Positions 38,509 through 48,365 of a stretch of DNA of 64,000 nt are shown piece after piece. Source of the stretch: Salticus scenicus. Taxonomy: Eukaryota; Arthropoda; Arachnida; Araneae; Salticidae. Numbering within the stretch: position 1 is the first letter of the stretch; the number at the start of each line of letters is the position of its first letter. A program made the translations under genes and the position numbers. The notes beneath the pieces were generated by a model. The model searched no databases and was not told the origin of the DNA. It saw nothing but the letters and a program-made list of their open reading frames with translations. The stretch is from assembly GCA_963930645.1 (NCBI GenBank), contig OZ005656.1, positions 187,313,880-187,377,879 on the forward strand, written 5' to 3'.

Positions 38509-38970
38509 ATTCATGCTTAGATATTATATCATATCATATCAAATTAAATTATTAGAAAAATAAACACTTTTAATTCTATAATGACGTCAGATTTAACGTG
38601 TAAGTTTAATAATTAAAAAAGCTTTATATGAATTTCAATTTAATGCACTTGCAAATATATTTCTTTTCTTTTCACGTCAAGATATTTTAAAAACGAAATG
38701 AATATGTAAATGTTTCTTTTATGTTGGCAGCAGCTAATTTTTTTAATATTTCATTATTTCCATTTCTATTACGGCTTCTATGGGGATTTTAATTAAAATG
38801 CTCAGATTTTAAACTAAAATTTATTTTATCAAAATTAAATATAGCCTATAACAATATGGCATACTGTAGCTTTCGGTCAGTGAAAGAAGTTTTTAAATCG
38901 GTTCAGTAGTTTCAGAGATTACCCTCCACAAACAAACAATTTTTTGCGCTTTATATAATGATATAGATAG

Positions 38971-39040
38971 ATTAAAACATTTCATGGTTTTGAGTTTTAG
39001 TTTTGCATAATACTACCGTAATTTCGCGTGTAAAGTCCGC
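38971..39040 (+). repeat. Dispersed repeat R2, right part
   Basis: ATTAAAACATTTCATGGTTT then GAGTTTTAGTTTTGCATAAT matches 40787-40825. It continues the R2 copy interrupted at 35672. Confidence 0.75.
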
Positions 39041-39289
39041 AGATGAAGTTTTATGTAAAAATTATTTTTAAAAACATCAGATTGTATGCACTACAACCCG
39101 CAGGAGAAAAATATAATACCAAGAAAACAGCAAATAAAACTCTATTATGTAGTTTTATATGAAAATATTCCCGCTATTAAAATAAATAGTGTAAACTAAA
39201 AAAGTACTTGTTATTAATAAACCACATTTTAAAAATTACACATTAATAAATTAATGAATCATACATTAGGAGAAACCTTTATTTATTTA

Positions 39290-39492
39290 TTGAAAACAAA
39301 TACATCAGATTTGTATACTTGACTCTCGAAGCCAGCTTGTAAATCCTTGTCAGATAAATACAGATAGCACATGACAGAATTACAAAGCGAAGAATTGGAA
39401 AAACACCGAGGGCCAGCACGGGAATCGAACCCGCTCTCCTAAGCTCGAAGACGATTAGCAGTATAGAGACATAACCACTCGCCCACAGAGGC
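39290..39492 (-). repeat. tRNA-derived SINE with both pol III boxes
   Basis: On the minus strand, box A TGGGCGAGTGG (39475-39485) and box B GGTTCGATTCC (39421-39431) are spaced as in a Ser/Leu-like tRNA with a long variable region. About 130 bp of tRNA-unrelated body follow (CTCGGTGTTTTTCCAATTC ...). The 109-codon frame at 39279-39608 is only a shadow. This appears to be a SINE family distinct from the GAGGTGCCGG family. Confidence 0.75.
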
Positions 39493-39506
39493 CCGAGAAA
39501 CCCTAA

Positions 39507-39861
39507 GCTGGTGTTTACGTTCACTATCGGAATTCCCGGTTGAATGGTTAATATTGAGGGAGTTTTACTTATCAGTAGCAAACCATGGAGCATAAAGCAA
39601 AAGATCACTATTAGAATAGCACGCTGCTCAATATTCCTGTACTGTTATTTTTAAACTATGTTAGCAAAATATCGTCGAAGTTTTACTGCTGAGCAATACT
39701 AATGACAAACTTTCAGATACTCTATTAAAAAACATATTTCCTAATGCTGAATCCCGAACCATCACCAGTTACCCATAGTGTATTTCTAGAGGGAAAGTAA
39801 AACTCACTCAATGACTCAACCATTCAACCGGGAATTCCGATAGTAAACGTAAACATCAACT
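39507..39861. mobile_element. Foldback MITE (~355 bp)
   Basis: The left arm (GTGTTTACGTTCACTATCGG, AATTCCCGGTTGAATGG...) and the inverted right arm (ending GGGAATTCCGATAGTAAACG then TAAACATCAAC) match over about 60 bp. The interior is unique. Internal TTCCCGGTTGAA resembles the CCCGGTTGAA of the two neighbouring foldback elements, suggesting related ends. Confidence 0.7.
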
Positions 39862-39889
39862 TTAAAAATACGATGTTTTCTTTCCGCTG

Positions 39890-40169
39890 TATTCACCAAT
39901 AACTTCAACTGCCGGTTGAACACGAAAACTTGAAAAGCGTATAAAGGTGGGGTTTAATTTTTTAGAAAAATTTTTCGCGATGCATCTGCCATCTAGGGGC
40001 ATTGCTATTTTCAGATTTTTTAGCTGAAAATAACCAATCAAAATTATATGAAAACTTTAACGCTAGATGACCGAAACAGCGTGCCAAATTTTCTTGAAAA
40101 GCTATACTCTGCCTTTAGACGCTTTTCAAGTTTTAGCGTTGAACCGAGAGTTGAAGTTAATTGTGAATA
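39890..40169. mobile_element. Foldback MITE, TATTCACCA family, copy 1
   Basis: Inverted ends TATTCACCAATAACTTCAAC / GTTGAAGTTAATTGTGAATA, followed by inner inverted ACTTGAAAAGCGT / ACGCTTTTCAAGT and CATCTAG / CTAGATG phrases. Nearly the whole 280-bp element is palindromic. The second copy begins 84 bp downstream. Confidence 0.85.
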
Positions 40170-40252
40170 AGGCCAATTGTGTCTCATTCTCGTCTTTATG
40201 TTTATATTTGATCGTCAGAGTTGGCAGTTCGTATTCGCTTGTTTAATGGCGG

Positions 40253-40573
40253 TATTCACCATTAACTTCAACTCCCGGTTCAACGCAAAAACTTGAAAAG
40301 CGTCTAAAGGCAAGGTGCAGCTTTTCAATAAAATTTGGCTAGTTACTTCTGCCATCTAGCGTCAAAGATTTCATATAATCTTTGATTGGTTATTTTTTGC
40401 TAAAAATAACTGAAAGTAACAATGCCGCTAGATGGCAGAAGCAACAGGACAAATTTTGCTGAAAAGTTACACCCTGACTTTTACAGGGCTATAGAAAGAT
40501 CTTCTATAGCCCTGGACTTAATGCGTTTTTTAAGCTTTTGTGTTCAACCGGGAGTTAAAGTTATTGGTGAATA
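40253..40573. mobile_element. Foldback MITE, TATTCACCA family, copy 2
   Basis: Same ends and inner inverted phrases as copy 1. One arm is extended by a 15-bp nested hairpin, GGGCTATAGAAAGATC TTCTATAGCCC, at about 40486-40513. No coding sequence. Confidence 0.85.
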
Positions 40574-40619
40574 GAGCCGTAATTCTGATTTTGAGGATTT
40601 GAACAGTGGATAACTAACA

Positions 40620-40850
40620 GATAACCCGCACCACAGTATAGTAACTCAAGATGAGACAAATATTATCTATGTTTCTATAATTTACAATAGATTGAATAAA
40701 TATCAACTAAATGTATTTGTAAATCTAAATTCCCTTTTCTTAGTATTTATATAAATTTACACGCGTACTTTAAATATTATTAAAACAATTCATGATTTTG
40801 AGTTTTAGTTTTGTATAATACTACCTACTCTACTGATTTGATTAATTGTA
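40620..40850 (+). repeat. Dispersed repeat R2, uninterrupted 3' copy
   Basis: AGTAACTCAAGATGAGACAA ... TTTACACGCGTACTTTAAATATTATTAAAAC ... matches 35505-35672 joined to 38971-39030. This copy is the empty site that dates the 3.3-kb insertion. Confidence 0.75.
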
Positions 40851-40929
40851 AATTCTTAAAGTGAAAATTTCTTTCTTTCTTTTCGTTTTCTTTCTTTCTT
40901 TCTTTTTTTTTTTTTTTTTATGTTTTTCT

Positions 40930-41123
40930 ACAGAAAGTAAGGAGTTTGTCAAAATTTGTTACATTCTGACTGGGCGCATTTACTTTTTTGATGAAGAAAA
41001 TGTTCCCGGAAATAATAGTATGCTCATAGCTGCCAATATTTTAATTTACTCCGTAGTACTTTTAGCCCCGCCTTTATTTCGCACCACGTTATTTATGGAA
41101 AAATTTTCTCAACATATAACTTC

Positions 41124-41159
<36 letters not shown>

Positions 41160-41440
41160 TTAAAAAAAATAAGTGGTACGAAATAAAGGCGGGGCTAAAA
41201 ATACTCCGGAATAAATTAAAATATTGGCAGCTATGGTATGCTTCAAATAGTCACTGTAACTCACGTGACAAGTATTATCCATATTTTTTTTTTCTTTAGA
41301 ATTCACAATAGAGTAAATCACAGCATTTGAAAAAATTACAATGAATAAATATCAAGTAAATGTTTGCTAAATGTAAACTTTTCACGATAAATTCCGTATT
41401 CTTGATATAGTTTACATGTGTACTTTAAGCATAATGTTTA
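40930..41440 (+). repeat. Dispersed repeat R2, copy interrupted by foldback element
   Basis: A T/C-rich tract ending CTACAG (40931) precedes an open stretch with EFVKICYILTGRIYFFDEEN at about 40939-40998, continuing VPGNNSM. At 41024 it is broken by the foldback element (41025-41235). After the element, R2 resumes with TTCAAATAGTCACTGTAACT. The peptide segment ENVP..MLQIV is shared with 35462. The identity of the ancestral ORF is unknown. Confidence 0.45.
41025..41235. mobile_element. Foldback element with 7-bp TSD
   Basis: Ends CATAGCTGCCAATATTTTAA and the exact inverse start arms of about 63 bp that include AGCCCCGCCTTTATTTCG. Poly-A and a few bases form the loop. GTATGCT flanks it on both sides (41018-41024, 41236-41242), and the inserted-into sequence is intact in the 35-kb R2 copy. 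Arms of the same family occur at 47288-47352 and 47430-47496. The 100-codon frame at 40861-41163 runs into this element. Confidence 0.85.
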
Positions 41441-41473
41441 AACCAATCATCACATTTACTGAAAGTCATATTA

Positions 41474-41545
41474 CAGTGAAACTTGAATAATTCGAACTTG
41501 TTTAATTCGAAATTCTGGATAATTCGAATTTTTTACTCGGTCCCA
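41474..41545 (+). mobile_element. Orphan Tigger-like terminal repeat
   Basis: TA followed by CAGTGAAACTTGAATAATTC, then AATTCGAA phrases on both strands, is the pattern of a Tigger-type end. No clear right end is found downstream; a weak ACTGTA at 42178 is not convincing. Confidence 0.4.
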
Positions 41546-42387
41546 CACACACACAGGTAAAAAAAATCCCTTTGGTGGAAAAATCTGTTAATAATGGATC
41601 AGACGACATTAATTGTACTTGTTTTATACATTTACAAACACTTATAAACTCTAAATTATCATAAAGGATATGCGTGTTATTATAAATTCACCATATATAC
41701 ATGCTGAATTTATGCGCATACTATTTAGCATGTAACATGCATTTTATTTTATCTTGTATTGTGTCGCCTTAAGTAAATCGGCAGCTTTTATTTTCGTAAT
41801 CTTATCTGTTTTGGAAAAGAGAGAAGAAAAATGTAGAAGCTTTTCATGTAGTATTCTAAGGCAGCGTAGCGTATCTTCGGTGTGATTCGAATTCTAATGC
41901 AATGCCAACGTCTGATCGAAGAACAAAGTAATTAGAGACGATGACTAAATAGTTTTTATTTTTATTAATAAAACATTCTCCTTTAGGTTAGAATAAAAAC
42001 TTACTTCTCTACAGAGAATAAAGGGGAAAAAAAAAAAAAAAGCGAAATATGCTGATGCTGTAATTGCCTGCTTGTTCTGATATAAAAATGAAGTTGCTTG
42101 TAGAAACTTTTGCTGAAAAACTGTTAAAATTTTAATTTAATTGCATTAAAACACGTTTAATAATATTTTAAACATGCACTGTAATCTTATACAATATATA
42201 TACGTCTATATATGTACAATCCAATTAATAATTACTTTTCTTATCTAATTGATAATAATCTTATAATATTTAGCTTTACTAACTGGATGTACGTTATGCC
42301 AACTATATTCTTATAAACTGAATTGTAAACTTTAAAATTATTTGGTAGTTTTATTAAATGTGTACTTAGATTATATATATATGTATA

Positions 42388-43342
42388 CAGTCGGCCCTGC
42401 TTAAACGAATATCTACCGTTACAACTATATTAATTCGATTAAGCGGGATATTCAATTACGCGGGGAAGACTAGAAACACAATTGCATGCATAACTATAAT
42501 GGTTTTATGCTTACATGAAAAGATAAATGATCGATACCTCTTTCTTATTTAAATATTTAACAAAACTTTTACTAAGTTAAAATGTTATAGTAATTTATTT
42601 TATAAATGCAATTAATGCTGAAATAAATATAAAATAAAGTGTAATTACAATTTTACTTTTAACAAAAAAAAAAAAAAATCAGTTATGATTGATTACTTTA
42701 ACATAGACTTAACTAAACATTTTCGATTTCTTTTTCTAAAGTACATAAATAGATTATAATCGCTTCTATGAAACTCAAAATGACGATGAATAATGTTAAA
42801 GGATTTTGCAACTTCATTTATTGTTCGCTTGCTCTCCTTTATCACTTTCATTTAAAAGTTTTATTGGAAGATTAAACTCTTTGTCTCTTTCTGTTTCTCC
42901 ATTTTTATCCACATCTATGAATTCATAAAGTTCTTTTTCAATCATCTGAAAACTTTCAAAATTTGTGATTTCTAATTCCTGGAGATAATTTGCATTATAA
43001 CTTCTAATTTTCTCATCAGTTTCTGATTTTGTAAATTTGGCTTTTGCGAAACAATTTTTATCACCTCGGCAGGAAAACCGTCTTATGTTTAAAGAGCATG
43101 CCTTAGTTACGTAAGGTTTTTAAAAGAAGAACGTATTTTTTTTTTTTTTTTGAGAATGAGAGGAAAAATTAAAAAAAACTTTGAGTGATTATGCGATTAA
43201 GCGGAGTGGCGTTGTAAAAAATATTTCTTTAAACGAGAGAATTTAACATTACTTCTATGGGGGAAAATATTGGTTCTATAACTTTATATTCTTATAAGCG
43301 GGGTATTCGATTATCCGTTACCCGATTAAGTGGGGACGACTG
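42388..43342 (-). mobile_element. Tigger/pogo-like element with transposase remnant
   Basis: Left end CAGTCGGCCCTGCTTAAACG and inverted right end CAGTCGTCCCCACTTAATCG (16 of 20), each bordered by TA (42386-42387, 43343-43344). A further TTCGATTAAGCGG / GGGTATTCGATTA phrase lies inside both ends. The 955 bp carry a minus-strand transposase C-terminal remnant, so the element derives from an autonomous one by internal deletion. Confidence 0.8.
42693..43110 (-). pseudogene. Tigger-type transposase C-terminal remnant
   Basis: Minus-strand translation from 43110 is open for about 98 codons to a TGA at 42814-42816. It contains KNCFAKAKF (43033-43059), which matches the NCF.KAGF motif after the DDE core of Tigger/jerky transposases. 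Leucine/glutamate-rich sequence (NYLQELEITNFESF) and an acidic FIDVDKNGETERD segment follow. In the next frame, SKRTINEVAKSFNIIHRHFE then DYNLFMYFRKRNRK continues to a TAA at 42693, as expected for the final helical region. At least one frameshift is present, and the DDE core and DNA-binding domain are absent. It is not functional. Confidence 0.65.
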
Positions 43343-43344
43343 TA

Positions 43345-44097
43345 TATATATGTCTTTCCAAACATTGCAGAAGATGAAACCAAATATCGTATGAAGAACA
43401 ATAAAGATTCCTGAAAAAATTAAGCATCCTTTAATTAAAACTAATATATATATATATATATATGCTAGACCACACCACTACGTGCAGGTAAAAAACAAAA
43501 CCAACTCTTCGTATGGTAAATTTAACACTTGCTGTAAAATAAACGCGTAACGAAATTTTTAAAAAGCACTGAAAAAAAAAAAAAAAAAATGCGATTTTAC
43601 AGCATGAACAAAAAATAAACATATATACAAAAAATTCACAAAAGTACACGTTTGGCTGACCGAGAATCGAGCTACGGATATCCATGTCATGCCGGAAGCG
43701 ACAGGAAGGGGGACTGTGTTCAGATAATTCACCTAAATTAAAGCAATTGCCCATTACATAATGCTAGTGCAACGTAAAGCCCAACCAACCAACCTAAATT
43801 CAGGTATTTATTTCGTTTTCAATTCCGGAAATCCAGTCCTTCTGATAGTTAATTTCATAAAATAAGACTAACATATCGATTTCATCTGACTGATAAATCT
43901 AACTAAAATTGTTATTTTTCATAATGAGAGGACTGGACCTCCCTGCAATACTTTTTCTCTCCGTGTACGAAAACTATTTCTTGCTAAAATTTCTGTTATT
44001 TTTTCTGCAATTCACTATCACCTTTGCGAGAATATTACCTATAGACCACTGCTCCACTTTTCATTATATTTATTAGCAATTCCTCTTGGAAAAATAA
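43345..44097. other. No gene; possible SINE relic
   Basis: On the minus strand, GCTCGATTCTCGG (about 43658-43670) resembles a box B and precedes GTCAGCCAAACG. An AACCAACCAACCT tract lies at 43785. The 107-codon minus frame (43431-43754) overlaps a poly-A and (TA)n tract and shows no motif. Confidence 0.35.
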
Positions 44098-44106
44098 AGC
44101 CTAGTT

Positions 44107-44300
44107 GGTAACCGGTAAAAATGGTAACGGAAAAAATGGTAACGGAAAAAATGGTAACGGAAAAAATGGTAAACGGAAAAAATGGTAACGGAAAAAATGG
44201 TAAAGTAAAAAATGGTAAAGGAAAAAATGGTAAACGGAAAAAATGGTAAACAGAAAAAATGGTAACGGAAAAAATGGTAACGGAAAAAATGGTAATGAGG
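44107..44300 (+). repeat. Minisatellite, left foldback arm
   Basis: About 12 units of GGTAACGGAAAAAAT with variants (GGTAAACGG, GGTAAAGG). The 99- and 71-codon minus frames covering it are repeat shadows, reading as a repeated TIFSV / PFFPL pattern in different frames. Confidence 0.95.
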
Positions 44301-44503
44301 AAATTAGTATAATCAAATTGCAATAATATCATTATCATAGCATGATGAAAGCGATTTTACACAGCTATTGGGTGGCTCAAAACTGAAGTGGTTAGAAGAG
44401 TTTTGGATCGTTATAAGTATCCAATGGTAGGAGTGAAGTTTTTGAAGTTAGAATGTCAAGGTCATTTTTTTAAGTTGTATTATTGAAGCGAGAGTGCTAA
44501 TCA

Positions 44504-44516
44504 TTCCGGAACATTC
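44504..44516. promoter_or_regulatory. Perfect three-unit heat-shock-element match
   Basis: TTCCGGAACATTC fits nTTCnnGAAnnTTCn. It lies in the GC-richer left interior of the 5.5-kb foldback region with no gene beside it. One such match is expected by chance in DNA of this length. Confidence 0.2.
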
Positions 44517-44631
44517 TATTTCGGCCTAACTCCCCTCTCTGCCTGGGGGAAGAACGAGTTTGGTCGTGATTATACGGATCCGATTATATCCACTGGAATC
44601 GGTCAATTCGTTAACAGCTTTCAAGGTGCTT

Positions 44632-44662
<31 letters not shown>

Positions 44663-45105
44663 GTAAGGGTGATTTTCTTTTTGGCCCACCAAATGTTTTA
44701 CGTTTTACAAATCTGCCTTATAAGAAACCAAAAACACTTAAACACAAATTATAATTTTTTCAGATAGTTTTTAAAAACTGACTGAGATGATTAGCATTTT
44801 TTATTTAATGAAAAGATAATATAGGAAATATTATTATTTTTTTAAATGTGTTTTAAAACATTACATTACTTATATGATTAACATTTATAAGTCTGATAAA
44901 AAAAAAAAAAAAAAAAGAAGAAGAAAAAGAAAAATGTATTTTTAGTTATTGCTGAAATTAGAAATATTGACATTACACAAATTTGTTTAAGTCGATTATA
45001 GATCTATTCATCCATTCTAGCTGTATGAATACCTAGAAATATGAAAATAAGTTGGGTACAAAAACTGAGAATAGAACTACTGTCACAATAAGGTTGTAAG
45101 GAGAT

Positions 45106-46500
45106 CTCTGAAAAAAAGGGCACCGGAAAAAAAGTGCAATTTTCCAATTCGCAAATCGCAAAATAATATGAAATAAAAAATTTAAAGAATGATTTTCAGA
45201 TTACATTTTTAGAAATTTCAATTGATTTGGTACAACATTCAATTAGTGTATACCTGGAAGAAGGGGGGGGGGGGGGGACTAGGAGCAGATCGAAGCAAGG
45301 CAATTGTTTTTATATCACATTCCTACCGATTTTACTGAAACTTTGTATGGTCGCATACAATTTGTGAAACAATTACAGTATGTGTCAGACATACTTCGGG
45401 GGGGGGGGGTTAAAGAGAGGGTGATAGAGGAAAATAAAATGATATTTTATATCACCATTTTACCGATTTTAATGATATATTCTATAACGATCACTTCATT
45501 AAATTGGCAATAAGATGGTATGAAAATATATTCTTTCCATGTAGGCCCCTAGCTCTCACCAGGTAGTGTAACCTTCTCTTCAATTTTCATAAACAATAAG
45601 AGATATTTATGCAAAATTTCCTATAAATGTAAAACAAAGTGATTTAAAAGCAATATTTTTTTCCCTCAGTCCTCCCCTCCTCCTAGATATATGTAACACT
45701 CTTTGAAAATTTTCATTAAATGTAGGTGATAGTTTTTGAAATTTTAATTAAAATTGGTAATATTGTGGTATTTATACAATTATTTTTCTCCTTTGCAACT
45801 TATCCCATTGCCCCCAAGATATATATCACAATCAGCGTAAATTTTTCTAAATATTCAATGATATTTCTAATAAATTTTATTAAAATGCAAAATATAGTGA
45901 TGCAAACATTCATTTTCTTTCCTTCTGTGCCCCCCCCCCCCCCCACACACACACATATGTAACCTTACTGTAATTTTTCATTAATGGTAACAATAAGTGA
46001 TATTTACACAAAGTGTGAATAAAAAAATCGATAATAAGTTTTGTTTCAAAAGATTATTTTATTGTTCATCTGCCCCCCTCCTACCCCTACTCCCCCTTAT
46101 CAACTATAGGTAACTTTCACTATAATTTGAATAAAATGTAAGTGATAGTACAAAGTTTCATGTAAATAAGTAGCATGGTGATATAAAAGCAACCATTTTC
46201 TTTATTCTGCCCTCCCCTTCCCCCCCCCCCTTAGTAAGCCGTCCAGATATGTGTAACACTCTCTATAATTTTTCTTAAACTGTACGTTGTACATACATAA
46301 AGGTTCTGTTTTAATCGATTATAGTGTAGTTTAAGAAATAATATATTTCACTTTCATTTGCGCCTCCTTGCCACCCCCCCCCCCAGGTATATAATACACT
46401 CAATGTGATCGTCATAAAAAGTAAGTGATAGTTATAGAATATATCATTAAAATCGGTAAAATGGTAACATAAAAAACCATTTTATTCTGTAGTCTTCCTT
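45106..46500 (+). repeat. Poly-C tandem-unit element, copy related to 11119-12267
   Basis: The left end (GAAAAAAAGGGCACCGGAAAAA, 45110) and the following TTTCAATTGATTTGGTACAAC (45210-45236) match the arm of the 11-kb element. About ten units of 100-130 bp follow, each with a poly-C run and a phrase like TGATATTTACACAAAG or TGATAGTACAAAG. No matching right arm is seen, so this copy is truncated or rearranged. It is nested in the 5.5-kb foldback region. Confidence 0.75.
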
Positions 46501-46529
46501 TTTAACTCCCCACCCCACCACCTTTCCCT

Positions 46530-47280
46530 TTTCTTTGGTGTTACACAAAACTCACTGGTTCCAACACTGAAACTAAGAGTCCTCCATCCTAAAAATTATA
46601 CTTAGTACAAATAATACTTTGTGCAAATAATACTTAGTTCACTATACTTTGTGCAAATTTAATTTTATTTTCAGCAATAAAAAATATATATAAGTACTCA
46701 TAAGTTTTTTTTTTTTTTCTTTTTTTTTTTTTAACAGAAAATTTTTTTTAATCATAGAAATATGCTTAATAAAGGACAGCCCCGCCCTTTATTTTATTTA
46801 TTTATTTTTCAAGCTCTTCGAATATCGAAAGTTATTCTGTAGAACATAGTTTTGTAACAAACTGATATCTTTTACAATCAAAACGAAAGGATATTTCTTG
46901 CTTTTAAATATTTATTAAACCAAATCTAATAAAGAGAAACAGATTAATGCACGTACATTAACATATCTTTTATGAAGCAAACTTCTTTACAGTTCAGCCA
47001 ATTTTTAAAAATATTAAACTAATACATTTTAATGCCGATAAAAGTGCCGTATATTAATTATTTATATTTTTTTGGCTATTTGTGTTAATTATTTGCTAGA
47101 AGTATTAAATGCATGTTTATTTTATAATTTTAATACACTGAATTATGTCGAAAAGAGAATCAAAAACTACATATCTCCATACATTTATGCTTTAAGATAA
47201 AAGTTATAGAGAAATTTTGATCAATGGAAAATTAAAAATAAAGAGTTCCCCTTCAGTGGTAGAAATTTTCTGCTCTCGAA
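46530..47280. other. No gene seen; AT-rich interior
   Basis: T-rich tracts (46707-46734), ATTTATTT simple repeat and short TACTTAGT/TACTTTGTGCAAAT repeats near 46600-46665. No coding frame. Confidence 0.6.
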
Positions 47281-47287
47281 GAAGATA

Positions 47288-47496
47288 GCATAACTGCCAA
47301 CATCCTAATTAATTTTCTGTAGTATTGTTAGTACCCGCCTTATTTTCACACCAGACGATATTCGAGGTTTTTTTCCCCCCTTCTTTACTCATTTTTACAT
47401 TTTGAGAGAATTACTCTAAAAATAAACCAGTGCGAAAAAAGCCGCGAATACTAATAGTACTACGGAACATAATTAGGATATTGGCAACTATGTACC
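47288..47496. mobile_element. Diverged foldback element of the 41025 family
   Basis: The left arm (ACTGCCAACATCCTAATTAA..., GTACCCGCCTTATTTTCACA) and right arm (GTGCGAAAAAAGCCGCGAAT ... AGGATATTGGCAACTATG) are inverted and match the arms at 41025-41235. The right arm is carried into the following tandem array. Confidence 0.65.
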
Positions 47497-48210
47497 AGAC
47501 AGGAGGTCCCGAGTTCAAACCCAAGTCACACTTCTCGATCTAAACCAGCTACTCAGAATTTTGCGCAGTTTTCCCCGAAACCTGAGTAAATATGGATTTT
47601 TTTATTTAATCTTAATTACATTTGGAGCGAATTACTCTAAAAATAAACCAGTGCGAAAAAAGCCGAGGATACTAATAGTGCTACGGAGCATAATTAGGAT
47701 ATTGGCAATTATGTTCTAGACGGGAGGTCCCGAGATCAAACCCAAGTCACACTTCTCGATCTAACCCAGCCATTCAAAATTTTTCGTGGTTTTCTCCGAA
47801 ACTAGCGTGAATACAAATTTTTTTCTTTATTTAATCTTAATTACATTTGGAGCGAATTACTCTAAAAATAAACCAGTGCGAAAAAAAGTCACTGATACTA
47901 ATAGTACTACGGAGCATAATTAGGATATAGGCAACTATGTGATAGACGGGAGGTCCCGAGTTCAAACCCAAGTCACACTTCTCGATCTAACCCAGCCATT
48001 CACAATTTTTCGTGGTTTTCCCCGAAACCAGCGTGAATACGTTTTTTTTTTTTTTTTTTTTTTTTTAATCTTAATTACATTTGGAGCGAATTACTCTAAA
48101 AATAAACCATTGCGAAAAAAGCGACGGATACTAATAGATACTACTGAATATTAAGATGTTGGCAACAATGTGACAGACGGGAGGTCCAAAGTTCATACCC
48201 AAGTTATGAT
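47401..48210 (+). repeat. Tandem array: foldback arm plus SINE body, four ~225-bp units
   Basis: Anchors TTTG(A/G)AG(A/C)GAATTACTCTAA occur at 47401, 47621, 47846 and 48080 (spacing 220, 225, 234; the last includes a longer T run). Each unit joins a foldback arm (GTGCGAAAAAAG...TTGGCAACTATG) to the 3' part of the SINE family seen at 281 and 53266 (GACGGGAGGTCCCGAGTTCA ... GTGGTTTTCCCCGAAACC ... poly-T). The composite was amplified as one unit. Confidence 0.85.
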
Positions 48211-48214
48211 AACA

Positions 48215-48365
48215 AACACACATACAGACCAACCGCTAATGACCTGTTTTTAGAATTTGGAGGGACCTCAATTTTTTCAAATATCGCAAAAACTCTCAAT
48301 TTCCGAAATTTGACCCTAAAACAATACTCTTCTCTACCATATTTCGGTAAGGGAAATTGAAAAGA
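48215..48365 (-). repeat. R1 repeat copy, minus strand
   Basis: The reverse complement contains the order hairpin-like GGTAGAGAAGAGTATTG, CAAATTTCGGAAATTGAG, TTGAGGTCCCTCCAAATTC, AGCGGTTGGTCTGTATGTG. This matches the 5' half of R1 at 4720-4860. Confidence 0.6.

Larger units (their letters stand above)
35673..38970 (+). mobile_element. CTAGCTGACC-type insertion (3.3 kb) in repeat R2
   Basis: The left end CTAGCTGACCCGTCCGGCTT follows ...TTTATATATTA. The right end ...TATAGATAG precedes ATTAAAACATTTCATGG. The uninterrupted R2 copy at 40758-40830 reads straight through this point, so the boundaries are defined to within a base or two with essentially no target duplication. The interior holds an (AC)n tract (36881-36906), nested inverted repeats (37000-38260) and no enzyme frame. 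It may be composite, since a 3'-like (AC)n end also occurs at 36.9 kb. Confidence 0.65.

Noticed and set aside
39279..39608. 109-codon minus frame that looks hydrophobic
   Set aside because: It spans a tRNA-derived SINE with both box A and box B and part of a MITE; there is no protein family signature.
40861..41163. 100-codon plus frame with an N-terminal hydrophobic tract
   Set aside because: The start is a TTTC microsatellite and the end is a foldback element with poly-A. Only the middle (about 40935-41024) is coding-like, and that belongs to repeat R2.
41474..42180. Possible complete Tigger element ending at ACTGTA near 42178
   Set aside because: Beyond the first five bases the two ends agree poorly (about 11 of 18), so only the left end is reported.
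43431..43754. 107-codon minus frame with a possible Cys/His-rich segment
   Set aside because: It runs through a poly-A run and a (TA)n tract; the Cys residues do not form a known finger.
44039..44338. 99- and 71-codon minus-strand frames with a repeated TIFSV/PFFPL pattern; also 49355-49606 (+)
   Set aside because: They are translations of the GGTAACGGAAAAAAT minisatellite arms. Several frames are open at once because the unit lacks stops.
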